DNA of 64,000 bases from Macrostomum hystrix (lineage: Eukaryota > Platyhelminthes > Macrostomidae): positions 9,157,501-9,221,500 of the forward strand of contig CATNEN010000003.1 of NCBI GenBank assembly GCA_950097015.1, written 5' to 3'. The notes under the pieces are model-generated. The model made no database searches. It was not told where the DNA came from and worked only from the letters and a program-made list of their open reading frames with translations. The position numbers and the translations under genes are program-made. Shown here piece after piece: positions 11,460-24,500 of this stretch; position 1 is the first letter of the stretch, and every line of letters begins with the position of its first letter.

Positions 11460-13085
11460 TGATCCCATTGCTTGATACAATTCTCAATGTTGGTTCACTC
11501 AGCTTGATACAGTTCCCAGAGTGATTCAATCAGTTTGATACAGTTCCCAGAGTGATTCACTCAGCTTGATACAGTTCCCAGAGTGATTCAATCAGCTTGA
11601 TACAGTTCCCAGAGTGATTCAATCAGCTTGATACAGTTCCCAGAGTGATTCAATCAGCTTGATACAGTTCCCAGAGTGATTCAATCAGTTTGATACAGTT
11701 CCCAGAGTGATTCACTCAGCTTGATACAGTTCCCAGAGTGATTCAATCAGCTTGATACAGTTCCCAGAGTGATTCAATCAGCTTGATACAGTTCCCAGAG
11801 TGATTCAATCAGCTTGATACAGTTCCCAGAGTGGTTCACTCAGCTTGATACAGTTCCCAGAGTGGTTCACTCAGCTTGATACAGTTCCCAGAGTGGTTCA
11901 CTCAGCTTGATACAGTTCCCAGAGTGATTCAATCAGCTTGATACAGTTCCCAGAGTGGTTCACTCAGCTTGATACAGTTCCCAGAGTGGTTCACTCAGCT
12001 TGATACAGTTCCCAGAGTGGTTCACTCAGCTTGATACAGTTCCCAGAGTGGTTCACTCGGTTTGATACAGTTCCCAGAGTGGTTCACTCGGTTTGATACA
12101 GTTCCCAGAGTGGTTCACTCGGTTTGATAAAGTTCCCAGAGTGGTTCACTCGGTTTGATACAGTTCCCAGAGTGGTTCACTCGGTTTGATACAGTTCCCA
12201 GAGTGATTCAATCAGCTTGATACAGTTCCCAGAGTGATTCACTCAGCTTGATACAGTTCCCAGAGTGATTCACTCAGCTTGATACAGTTCCCAGAGTGGT
12301 TCACTCAGTTTGATACAGTTCCCAGAGTGGTTCACTCAGCTCGATACAGTTCCCAGAGTGGTTCACTCAGTTTGATACAGTTCCCAGAGTGGTTCACTCG
12401 GTTTGATACAGTTCCCAGAGTGATTCACTCAGCTTGATACAGTTCCCAGAGTGGTTCACTCAGCTTGATACAGTTCCCAGAGTGGTTCACTCAGCTTGAT
12501 ACAGTTCCCAGAGTGGTTCACTCAGCTTGATACAGTTCCCAGAGTGGTTCACTCAGCTTGATACAGTTCCCAGAGTGATTCAATCAGCTTGATACAGTTC
12601 CCAGAGTGGTTCACTCGGTTTGATACAGTTCCCAGAGTGGTTCACTCAGCTTGATACAGTTCCCAGAGTGATTCAATCAGCTTGATACAGTTCCCAGAGT
12701 GGTTCACTCAGCTTGATAAAGTTCCCAGAGTGGTTCACTCAGCTTGATACAGTTCCCAGAGTGGTTCACTCAGCTTGATACAGTTCCCAGAGTGATTCAC
12801 TCAGCTTGATACAGTTCCCAGAGTGGTTCACTCAGCTTGATACAGTTCCCAGAGTGGTTCACTCAGCTTGATAAAGTTCCCAGAGTGGTTCACTCAGCTT
12901 GATACAGTTCCCAGAGTGATTCACTCAGCTTGATACAGTTCCCAGAGTGGTTCACTCGGTTTGATACAGTTCCCAGAGTGGTTCACTCGGTTTGATACAG
13001 TTCCCAGAGTGGTTCACTCGGTTTGATACAGTTCCCAGAGTGGTTCACTCGGTTTGATACAGTTCCCAGAGTGGTTCACTTCGCT
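11460..13085. repeat. 31-bp satellite array, about 52 copies
   Basis: The unit is 31 bp with core TTGATACAGTTCCCAGAGTG. Variants differ at GATTCA/GGTTCA, AATCAG/ACTCAG/ACTCGG and GCTTG/GTTTG. Variants cluster in runs (an ACTCGG run near 12050-12200 and another near 12950-13080), as expected from local unequal exchange. It separates two broken coding remnants of opposite strand. Confidence 0.97.
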
Positions 13086-13530
13086 TTGTACAATTTTTCT
13101 CCAGAACTACAGTAGGCTTCGGTTCGCAGTGTGGCTTGTTGGCCTCGGATTCAGACTTCTTGCACTTGGCAGTCTGTGTAACAATCTCCACCATGCGCTC
13201 ACCCGCCTCAGCAGCATATGCCGACTTCTTGACAATAGCATGTTCAACAACGGAATCTGGCGTCTCAACTCTTCAGCTTTCATAGATTTCACTTCAGCAT
13301 CAGTCTCCGCATCCCGCACTTCCTTCAATTGCTCCTCGGTAAGTGTAGAGTCCTCAAAATCAAATCCCATCAAATCGCTTGCCTGCGCTGCAGTAAGTCC
13401 GGTATGCGAGCCGACTGTCGCTTGGAGCAAACGCAGAGGAGAAAACAAAGTCGACCTCTTCTTTTGTTAGGCCACAGATGTCTTCTTCTTCTATCCTGTC
13501 CCAGCGTATCATATGTTTCTGTGCCGACGC
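13086..13530 (-). pseudogene. frame-broken coding remnant, function not recognised
   Basis: On the minus strand three coding-like pieces follow one another in different frames: one containing RWDRIEEEDICGLTKEEVDF (about 13510-13440), one containing MGFDFEDSTLTEEQLKEVRD (about 13375-13270), and one containing IVKKSAYAAEAGERMVEIV (about 13240-13180), running to about 13090 next to the 31-bp array. Composition is acidic and Lys-rich with no domain I know. The frame changes have no splice sites at the breaks, so I read it as a decayed gene. It may be low-complexity noise. Confidence 0.35.
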
Positions 13531-14755
13531 GAATTAAAATATTAAAACATAAAAGAGCCCAACTGGTCTGTCTGGGAAGCTCGTCCACTTAACTACTTTA
13601 ACTACGAAGAATTAGTCTATGGTCAAAAGCCTCACTAGCACTCTAGCCACGGCAGAGATTTAGCGCATCCAACAAAAAATTCGTCCACTTTTTCCTCCGA
13701 TTTTTCTTAATTACCCTACACCTAATGTATGCCTAATGCTGTGACTCGATATGCTTTTCGTAGTTTTTATATTATCCCTACTTCGTTATTAAAGTGGTTT
13801 AAGATTTTTCATAATACACATCGTCGGTTTAACGTCCTGCTACTAGTCTACTAGAGTTCCTTGCTTCATTGAAGCTCGGAATAAAAAAACCGGTTTAAAA
13901 TGTAACGGATCGTTAAAGATATCGCCAGTTTGACGTTTTTTTAACTTCGAGAAGCAGAACGAGCTAGCTCGTAGTTAAGAACACTTCAGCTTTATATTTT
14001 GAACATCAACGTTTCGCCTAAACTTCATAGGACTAGAAAAAAGGTATGCATTCATTTATAGCATTCTCTTTCTATACCTGCTCTGCCAGGGTTGACAGAA
14101 AGAACAATTAAATTATAACAAAGCGACCAATCCTAACATACATATTGTGTTTCTGTACAGCCATGTGTTTTTCTAGTTAGATTCACAGAGAGTTAGCCCT
14201 CTAAATTTTTCACTTACAAAAATTTTCTCTCTCAACTTACATTGTTCGACCATACACTGCGAATGTTTGTCGAGCCTTGGCCCCCTCAGTGCAACCTTCA
14301 ACTCATGGAGAATGCCGAAATCTCAGTTTAGTTACGACCAGCTCGAGAAAAGCTCTCTACTCTGACTCTCTTTCCTTGCGAGTCTGAACCATCGATGCCA
14401 TTTGCGCATGGTTTTCTAGCCTCAAATGACTGGTTGGCAACGCATAGGGACTGCAGACAGACAGACACACACAGAGGTAAATCAAAAGCACGTCTATAAT
14501 TAAAGCCAAAACGAGGGTCGAAATCAGCTAAATTTGTGTTTTTATTGTTGATTTTGGCTTCTACGGCGCGTCGGACTGTGACATTGTTAAGAAGACATCT
14601 CGCAAAGTGCTGCGCGAAAAAATCTGAAAGCTTAATCTCGTAAGTTAATCATTGAGTTAAAATCAAGAAGACGATTATCTTCGTAAAGGCAACCTTAAAG
14701 AACCAAAAGACACATCTTTAATCGGAAGACCTTGTTTGTGAGAATCAGCAAAGTG
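13531..14755. other. intergenic, no gene seen
   Basis: AT-rich sequence with no frame or RNA gene I can support. A short CA/GACA run occurs at 14456-14474. Confidence 0.5.
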
Positions 14756-14761
14756 ACACGA

Positions 14762-15372
14762 GCTTCCAGATTGTGGTACAGACTTCCAGATTGTGGTACA
14801 ACCTTCCAGATTGTGGTACAACCTTCCAGATTGTGGTACAACCTTCCAGATCGTGGTACAACTTTCCAGATTGTGGTACAACCTTCCAGATTGTTGTATA
14901 ACCTTCCAGATCGTGGTACAACCTTTCAGATTGTGGTAAAACCTTCCAGATTGTGGTAAAACCTTCCAGATTATGGTACAACCTTTCAGATTGTGGTAAA
15001 ACCTTCCAGATTGTGGTACAACCTTCCAGATTGTGGTACAACCTTCCAGATTGTGGTACAACCTTCCAGATTGTGGTACAACCTTCCAGATTGGGGTACA
15101 ACCTTCCAGATTATGGTACAACCTTCCAGATTATGGTACAACCTTCCAGATTATGGTACAACCTTCCAGATTATGGTACAACCTTCCAGATTATGGTACA
15201 ACCTTCCAGATTATGGTACAACCTTCCAGATTGTGGTACAACCTTCCAGATTATGGTACAACCTTCCAGATTATGGTACAACCTTCCAGATTATGGTACA
15301 ACCTTCCAGATTATGGTACAACCTTCCAGATTATGGTACAACCTTTCAGATTGTGGTACAACCTTCCGGATG
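14762..15372. repeat. 20-bp minisatellite, about 30 copies
   Basis: The unit is CTTCCAGATTGTGGTACAAC. The left half mostly carries GATTGTGG and the right half GATTATGG. Because 20 is not a multiple of three, all frames stay open through whole triplets of units, which creates long spurious open frames on both strands. The array ends about 130 bases before the ankyrin gene start. Confidence 0.97.
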
Positions 15373-15501
15373 GGGTCAACCTTCCACGATCGCAAACAAC
15401 TGATAAAAAATTGACACAAAAATAGACAATATCCTGAAACCTCAACAATCCCCCTTAATCCAGCAATCGAGAGTCGTCTATACAACTTCCTCCTCGAAGC
15501 A

Positions 15502-18500
15502 ATGGGTCTGGGCGGCAGCCGCGAGCAGCTACCCTCCGAGAGCGGCTCGGACGCGCTCTACTGGGCCGCCTACTTTGGGAAACTGGAGGAGCTACGCATG
15601 AGACTGGACGCCGGTGCCGACGTCAACCAGAGGGAGAGCGAGTACCGCAGGACGCCGCTGATTGCCACGGCCTTCAAGGATCGCTGGGAGGCGGCGCTGA
15701 TGCTGCTTGAGCGCGGAGCACGTCTTGAGGAGCGCGAGGACTCGCTGGGCTGCACAGCCCTGATGATTGCGGCGCAGTACAATTCGCTTGGAGTTGCACA
15801 GGTGAGCATTTTTGGCTCCAAGACCTTCGAGAATCCCTTAGGTGAGTCACTCAGGTAATTTCTTTAGAGATTCCTTCTGGGAATCCTTTAGGAGATCTCT
15901 TTGGGGAATTTGGGGAATCCTTCTAGAAGTCTTTCATGGAATCTCTTTGGGGACTCAATCTGGGCATCTCTTTGGGGAATCCTTATGGAAATCCCAGTGG
16001 GAAATCCTTCTGGGAATCTCTTTGGGGAATCCTTCTGGGAATCTCTTTGGGGAATCCTTCTGGGAATCTCTTTGGGGAATCCTTCTGGGAATCTCTACGG
16101 GGAATCCCAGTGGGAAATCTTTCTGGGAATCCTTTCGGAGAATCCCTCTGGGAATCTCTTCGAGGAATACTTCTGGAAATCTCATCAGGAAATCTTTCTT
16201 GTAATCTCTGTAGCGAATCCTTTGTAGCGTCTAAAACGAACTTTTATTTCAGACTTAGTTACGACTCTAACTTTCTTTAATTTCCATAGACAACCCCACT
16301 TGTTCCACCAAGAATACTAGGATACTAGCCCTCCCTTTTTCCCATAGATTAACTGTACCAGCTCAATTAAATAAAGCCGACCACGGGGGCCAAGGCTCCC
16401 CTTCTTAACCCTGCTAAAAGAAATACAAGTTCACCGCCTTAGCTTAATTTGTTGTGGCTAAGAGCCACAAGTGGTAGCAGAGCGTGACGATGCCTAGTAG
16501 CAAGCGCAACAAACACCAGACCGGACCTGAATCCACACCAGCTGCAGGAAGACACAGAAATGCAATGGATTCACTCGAAGCAGCAGTACTAGTACCAGCG
16601 CCTGCGCCCGCGCCCGTGCCCGCGCCCGCACCTGCAGCTACTCAGAATCAGGAAATAATCCGCAGCATAGTGCGACCTCCGATGTTTTACCGGAAGCATC
16701 CGGAAACTTGGTTCCGACAGCTGGAATCCCAGTTCGTCCAATCTGGCATCACCAACTCTACGACCAAATACCACTATGCTCTTTCGGCCCTTCCCGAAGA
16801 AGTGGCTTGTGATATCACGGGCACTACGAATTACGAAGAGTTGAAATCCGCGGTATTGAACAACCTCCGCGCGGATCGACACCTTCTCATTGAAGAGGCG
16901 TTGGCGGCTGTTGAACTCGGTCAGCGACGACCCACTCAGTTGGTCAACGACATTCAACGCCGTTTTGCAGATGTTGGGCTACAGGTGGACGACGCCATTG
17001 TTAAGGCACGTTTGATCGCCGCGCTTCCAACCAACATCAGGTGTGCTTTGGTCGCCCACGAGAGCAGCCCGTTAGATGTATTTGCCAAGATCGCCGATGG
17101 CATGGTCGCCGTAACCGGACGTCCTTCCCCTTTCGTGGATATTCAAAGCCTCTCATATGCGGACAACAACCGGAACAGCAGAGAGACTACCTCAGAAGAG
17201 CGATACAAGCGACAGCAGCAGCGTCCACTGATTTGTAATGCGCATATTTTCTATGCCAGCAAGGCCCGCACATGCCGCCCATGGTGTCAGTGGCCAGGCA
17301 ACAAACCAAAAACTGTATTGCGTCCTAGCCAATCGACCCCGGCTCACTCGCGTTCTGCTTCACCTCTCCCAAACGCGTAAGTCATGTGCAACGGCCGGGC
17401 CATGACGACAAGCAGGCCTCCACGCCACTTGTTGCCGCACAAGTTTTTGGTTCCGACATTAAATTCATCGTTGACACTGGCGCTGAGAGATCTCTGCTCC
17501 CTCCAAGTTTCGTTCCGCTCAACCTCATATCTCCCTGTAACGTCCGCCTCCGAGGAGTCAGCGGTCACGAAATTCATCTGCATGGTCAATCGTCGGTCAC
17601 ATTCTCCATTAATGGCCTGCGGCGTATGTTTCGTGTCAATTTCATTATTGCTAACACGGCCCCTATACTCGGCTCGGATTTTTTGACTCAATACGAACTG
17701 CTTATCGACATGGGTTCCAGATGCATCCGCGACCCACTCACTTCCCTTTCCGCACCACTGTGTTTTGAACACACCAAAGGTTTTATACCTCCCTCTGTTC
17801 ATGTTGTTGCTGCCGCACCAGTTAGTCACGTTCTATTGCCGTTTCCTGATCTAACGGCTTCGCCCGATTACTCAGTCCTTCCTGCAACGCCAGTGACTCA
17901 TCAAATCATCACCACTGGAAAACCAGTATTCTGCAAACCTCGCCCACTGTCTCCTGCTAAGTATGCTGTTGCCAAAGCTGAATTTGACAAGCTCCTGCAA
18001 ATGGGCATCGTTCGCCCGTCTTCTAGTCCGTGGGCCTCACCGCTCCACATGGTCAAGAAGCCCGACGGATCTTGGCGACCGTGTGGAGACTACCGCGCCC
18101 TTAACAGCGTAACAACTCCCGACCGATATCCGTTGCCTCATCTTCGACATTTTCATCACCACTTACGAGGCAGCAATGTTTTCAGCAAACTGGATCTTGT
18201 CAAGGCATACCACTTCATTCCTATGGCTGAGGAGGACATTGCCAAAACCGCGATTTGCACCCCTTTTGGATCCTTTGAATACACGAGGATGCCATTCGGC
18301 CTGCGGAACTCCGGCAGTACATTTCAACGGTTCATCGACTCCCTTTTCCGTGGTCTGGATTGTGCAATCACGTATGTTGACGACGTCCTGATCCACAGCA
18401 AATCGGAGGAGGAGCACCACAGGGATGTGGAATCCGTTTTACAGAGACTGCGCCATGAAGGCTTGCGAGTAAATCCTGAAAAATGTCAATTTTTTCAAAA

Positions 18501-21500
18501 GGAAATTGAATTCCTCGGTCACCTAATCTCTGCCCAAGGCATTCAACCAATTCCATCTCGTCTAGACGCACTTCGCAAACTCTCACCTCCGCGCGATTTC
18601 AAGAGTCTACAGAGAATACTGGGTATGTTTGGTTTCTATCAACGTCACATTCCAAACTACGCCCACATTATTCAACCTCTTCGATCATTGAGTGATGACT
18701 CCTACGAGTGGACTGCTCACCACGATGCAGCTTTCCAGAAACTTAAGGATAGTTTATCCTCCGCTGTTACCCTCGCCTTTCCTGATCCTACAGCTACTTT
18801 CACCATAACGTCCGACGCCAGTTCTTTTGCGATTGGTGCCAGTCTTCATCAGGTAGTTGAAGGAAACTCCTCACCGATAGCGTTTTTCTCACGTAAGCTA
18901 ACAACTACCGAATGCTCATACAGCGCCTTCGACCGTGAGCTCCTGGCTGTGTTCGCTGCAGTAAAAACCTGGCGCCATCTCATTCATGGTCATCCGACAA
19001 CTGTGTTTTGCGACCACAAACCACTGATAGGCGCGTTCCATAGTACCAAAGAACGCCTCTCGGATCGACAGCAACGCCAATTATCCACCATCACGGAATA
19101 CGTCACGGAAATTGTACATATCCCGGGCACCAAAAACGTCGTTGCTGACACTCTGTCCCGCGATGTCACCGATACATACGCCGTCAATGTAATTGAAGAC
19201 GCAGACAACCCAATCATTCAACTACCTGCCGACCTCCCGGCAATCGCGCGAGCACAAAAAGAAATGGGAATAACTGGTGACCAGTTTAGTCCTTTTGACA
19301 TTGGTCTACTTGACTGTCCACTCTACTGCGAGACGTCACAACCCAATCCTCGCCCTTTCGTTCCGGAGAGTCTACGTCGGCAGATCGTCCTAGCTCTTCA
19401 CGAAATTTCACATGCTGGAGTCAAGGCACACTACGCCTAGTTGCCCATCGATTTTTTTGGCCATGTATGAAATCCGACGTACAGAATTGGACAGCTTCAT
19501 GTCTCCAGTGCCAAGCCGCCAAAGTTGGGCGCCACATTCAACGCCCACTTCATTTCCTACCGTGCCCCACACAGCGTTTTACGACTGTCCACATGGATTT
19601 AGTGGGACCACTTCCACCTCTGGAGCCCGACGACTTATCAACACCGCAGCCCCGCTACCTTCTTACCGTAATAGATTCATTTACTCGCTGGATTGAAGCC
19701 GTTCCGCTGCAAACCATTTCGGCTGCTGCAGTCGCACGTGCTTTTGTCGACCATTGGGTCTGTCGCTTTGGACCACCATTAACCCTGGTTACTGATCAAG
19801 GGACACAGTTTCGCTCAGAGCTGATGGCCGACCTGGTGACCCTTCTCGGTGTTCACCACATCCGCACCTCAGCTTACAATCCGAAGGCTAACGGAATGAT
19901 AGAACGCTCTCATCGCTCTCTCAAAGCCAGTCTTCGCGCACGAGGTCGTTCATGGCTATCTCAACTAAATGTCGTTCTTTTTGGTCTGCGCATTCATCCG
20001 GATGACACTGGTAACTCTCCCTTTTCTACCGTAACCGGCGAACAACCACTTGTTACGCCAGTCGTTACTGACGATTCCAACAATCGAAAACTCGCACAAA
20101 GCCTTCACAGTTTATTCTTCCCGTACCGACTGCCACGGACGCAGCATCGACCAGTTCACCTTCCGTCCGACCTATCAACCTGTGAATTTGCTTGGCTTCG
20201 ATTAGATCGCGTGAGAAAACCATTGGAAGCACCATATCAGGGCCCTTTCAAGGTCGTCCACCGTTCCGCTGACACAATGACCCTGGATATCAAGGGCAAA
20301 CCTCAAGTGGTATCAATCGAACGCATCAAACCGGCACGTCTGCCAGATCCTGCACCCCAGACGCGCTCAATGACCAATTCAAACCCTGTTATAAGCCCAG
20401 TTTTTCAAGTGCAACAACGCCCCATAAAACGCGTCCATTTTAATGACAATGTAACTGTTCTTACTCGTTGAGGGGGGAGTGTTTGTAGCGTCTAAAACGA
20501 ACTTTTATTTCAGACTTAGTTACGACTCTAACTTTCTTTAATTTCCATAGACAACCCCACTTGTTCCACCAAGAATACTAGGATACTAGCCCTCCCTTTT
20601 TCCCATAGATTAACTGTACCAGCTCAATTAAATAAAGCCGACCACGGGGGCCAAGGCTCCCCTTCTTAACCCTGCTAAAAGAAATACAAGTTCACCGCCT
20701 TAGCTTAATTTGTTGTGGCTAAGAGCCACACCTTCCAGCAATCCTTTTGGATATCTCTTGCATGAATCCCTCCAGGGAAATCCCATTCAGAGACCAAAAC
20801 AAATCACTGCTCCCCGCTGCTAGGTGCTCCTGGATGCTCGCGCCGATCCTGACGCTGGCAACGACCAGCACGGCCAGACAGCCCTGATGTGGTGCTGCCA
20901 GTACGACCACGCCGAGATGGCCAGCATGCTGGTGACTCGCGGCGCCAGCATCTCGCTGCAGCGTCGGGACACCGTCACGCCGTTGATGATCGCCGCCAAG
21001 AATAACGCCTACTCCGTTGCTAGCCTGTTGCTAGGCAGCGGCGCCGATCCGAATGCAGCGGGAAGCGGCCGATTCACCGCCCTGATGATCTGCGGCATGG
21101 TCGACAGCTTGGAGGTGGCTCAGCTGCTGCTGCGTCACGGCGCCGACAAGGCTGCCACCAATCGAGAAGGCAAGACGGCATTGATTCTGTGCATCGAGAA
21201 CAGCAGTCTCCGGGTTGCCCAGCTGCTGCTAGACTCCGGTAAGTTTTTTTTAGCATTTAACGAGTAATTATCTGATCGATGTTTCTCTACTGTCTACTGC
21301 TAACAGGCTTTTCAGTAGTGCAGTTGGCGAATAAAAGTTCTGAGTTTATTGATTCGTCGATCTACCTGTTAGACTCAGATCTACGTGTTAGACTCAGATC
21401 TACCTGTTAGACTCAGATCTACTTGTCCTTATACTAGATCTTTTCTCAGATCTATTTGATCAACTTACCTCAACAATCAACAGGCACCAACCCAAACGCC

Positions 21501-24500
21501 GTCTGTCCCGACAACGGTCATTCGGCTGCCACCCTCGCCGCTTTGAAGGGCCATCTCGACCTGCTGCGCCTGCTAATTGAACACTCTGCGAATCTTTGGC
21601 ACAGGTGTGCGGATGGGCGCGGCTTGGCTGAGCTAGCCAATGCTAGCGGAAGCCAGACAACGATTCAGTATGTCACCAATTTGCTGCAGCAGCAGCAGCA
21701 AATAGGACAAAATTTAGAAATAATGGAACCACGAGAGATCGAGCTGTTTGAGCAGCAGCGGAAGGAACAGGAGCTGCTTGAGCAGCAGCGAAAGGAACAG
21801 GAGTTTCTTGAGCAGCTGCAGCAGGAACAGAAGCTGCTTGAGCAGCAGCGGAAGGAACAGGAGCTACTTGAGCAGCAGCGGAAGGAACAGGAGCTATTTG
21901 AGCAGCAGCGGAAGGAACAGGAGTTTCTTGAGCAGCAGCGGAAGGAACAGGAGTTTCTTGAGCAGCAGCAGCAGGAACAGAAGCTACTTGAGCAGCAGCG
22001 GAAGGAACAGGAGCTACTTGAGCAGCAGCGGAAGGAACAGGAGTTTCTTGAGCAGCAGCAGCAGGAACAGAAGCTGCTTGAGCAGCAGCGGAAGGAACAG
22101 GAGCTACTTGAGCAGCAGCGGAAGGAACAGGAGCTACTTGAGCAGCAGCGGAAGGAACAGGAGCTACTTGAGCAGCAGCGGAAGGAACAGGAGTTTCTTG
22201 AGCAGCAGCGGAAGGAACAGGAGTTTCTTGAGCAGCAGCAGCAGGAACAGGAGCTGCTTGAGCAGCAGCGGAAGGAACAGGAGCTACTTGAGCAGCAGCG
22301 GAAGGAACAGGAGTTTCTTGAGCAGCAGCAGCAGGAACAGGAGCTGCTTGAGCAGCAGCGGAAGGAACAGGAGTTTCTTGAGCAGCAGCAGCAGGAACAG
22401 GAGCTGCTTGAGCAGCAGCGGAAGGAACAGGAGCTACTTGAGCAGCAGCGAAAGGAACAGGAGTTTCTTGAGCAGCAGCGGAAGGAACAGGAGTTTCTTG
22501 AGCAGCAGCAGCAGGAACAGGAGCTGCTTGAGCAGCAGCAGCAGGAACAGGAGCTGCTTGAGCAGCAGCGGAAGGAACAGGAGCTGCTTGAGCAGCAGCG
22601 GAACGAACAGGAGCTACTTGAGCAGCAGCGGAAGGAACAGGAGCTGCTTGAGCAGCAGCGGAAGGAACAGGAGTTTCTTGAGCAGCAGCGGCAGGAACAG
22701 GAGCTACTTGAGCAGCAGCGGAAGGAACAGGAGCTGCTTGAGCAGCAGCGGAACGAACAGGAGCTACTTGAGCAGCAGCGGAAGGAACAGGAGCTGCTTG
22801 AGCAGCAGCGGAAGGAACAGGAGTTTCTTGAGCAGCAGCGGCAGGAACAGGAGCTACTTGAGCAGCAGCGGAAGGAACAGGAGTTTCTTGAGCAGCAGCG
22901 GCAGCAGCAGCAGCAGCAGCAGCACCAAACATCGGACGAGCGTGTTGAAGTTCTTGAGGCCTCTTTCACGTGAGATATTTAAACGATTTCCCCCGATTTT
23001 TATGGCATGACGGAAGGAAAGAAACAACATGAATGTCACAATTTCAGCGAAAGTCGCACCGAAGTTGAACAGCGAACAATGACGTCGACCAGTCGAGACT
23101 CTAACGGAGAAAGGTAACAGGATTTAATGTGGTGATGTGGGTCGATTTCACGGTGAGGCTAACATTTATTTAGAGTGCAGCCGCGAAGAGAAGGTGTGGG
23201 CCTGTACCTACGGTATCATTGTGCATTATGAGTAGATTACCCGTGTGCTGGCTTAATTAAGTGACGCAAGAACACTCAAAGGAAAATATAATTGTCTAAA
23301 AAATTGCACAGCCACAAGGTAACAACGGAGGAGTCTGTGTCTCTGTTAGCGTCAAAGGCCTCTGTTAGCGGCTTGGAGGCTGAACTTCAGAGTCAAGATC
23401 CTGATGAGGAGGTGGTCGAGGAGGTGACAGCCGTTCATGTGCGACCACTGGGCCCGGACACAGGAGTGTCCTTCGAGCAGCAGCTGCTGGATGATCAGAA
23501 GAGACAGGAGCAGCTGACGGCTGGGTAAAACCAGGACCCGAGGGAGTGAACTAAACGATATTAGAGTGTCCCTTAAGGATATGGGGTGTTGCCGATGGTT
23601 ATTTGGGAGAGTATACCGGCAGGGGTTGAAGCCTAGTGGTTAGAGCGTCGGACCCACGACTTGAAGGTCGGTGGTTCGATTCCCTGGATTCTTGATCCTT
23701 GACTCTGGATAGCTTTAGTTCACTCAGCTATGAAATGGTTACAGGCATTAACTGGGGTAATTGAGGGTGGGTGTGGCGTCCCCCCAGTCCATGGACTGAA
23801 CAGCCGAACGCAGCTTTCAGATGCGCCGCGCAATATCTGAGGCTGTGCAGTCGGCTGCACATCTGGCCCAATCGGGGCAGGTGTAATCAGTTACGAGCCC
23901 GTATTGTACCTAAGGATTATACATAAGGATATTAGGGAGTGTCCCTAAAGCATTTTAGGGAGTATAACTGAACTTATAAATCTGAGGTAGAATCCAGGAT
24001 AAGTTAATTCATTTACCTCTCTTTGATGCATTTTAGTTCAAACGAAGGAGCCACAGCAGACAGCTCAGAAGCCGTTGAGGAAGCTGCTGTGGAGGAGGAG
24101 GTGACAGCCGTTCATGTACGACCACTCGGCCCGGACACAGGAGTGTCCTTCGAGCAGCAGCTGCTAGACGATCAGAAGAGAGAGGAGCAGCTGACGGCTG
24201 GGTAAAATCAGGACCCGAGGGAGTGACAATCAAGGCTATTGGGGAGACTGTCCCTGAAGGATATTAGGGAGACTGTCCCTGAAGGATATTAGGGAGACTG
24301 TCCCTGAAGGATATTAGGGAGACTGCCCCTGAAGGACATTGGGGAGACTGTGCCTGAAGCATATTGGGGAGACTGTGCCTGAAGGATATTAGGGAGACTG
24401 TCCCTGAAGGATATTAGGGAGACTGTCCCTGAAGGATATTAGGGAGACTGCCCCTGAAGGACATTGGGGAGACTGTGCCTGAAGGATATTAGGGAGACTG

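Larger units (their letters stand above)
16219..20734 (+). mobile_element. young Ty3/Gypsy (CsRn1-like) LTR retrotransposon with 4-bp target duplication
   Basis: A 4508-bp element (16223-20730) is flanked by CCTT on both sides (16219-16222, 20731-20734). Two 247-bp LTRs starting TGTAGC and ending CCACA appear identical base for base, which implies a very recent insertion. Internal order is primer-site region, gag, protease-RT-RNase H, integrase, purine tract. The Gag Cys/His pattern C-x3-H-x9-C-x3-C, in place of a CCHC knuckle, points to the CsRn1 clade, which was described from trematodes. It lies in sense orientation in intron 1 of the ankyrin gene. One frame break in the integrase zinc region makes this copy probably non-autonomous. 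Confidence 0.95.

Noticed and set aside
14675-15425. Several 118-153 codon frames on both strands
   Set aside because: All arise from the 20-bp minisatellite.
16589-16957. 122-codon minus-strand frame in gag
   Set aside because: Antisense shadow of the Gag coding sequence.
21665-23010. Minus-strand frames of 434 and 419 codons (Cys/Ser and Ala/Pro repeats) and an Arg/Ser frame on plus
   Set aside because: Shadows of the coding 30-bp repeat. Only the Glu/Gln frame joins both flanking exons in phase.
23622-23690. tRNA gene (also at 9625 and 49193)
   Set aside because: A and B boxes are present but acceptor arms do not pair and SINE bodies follow.
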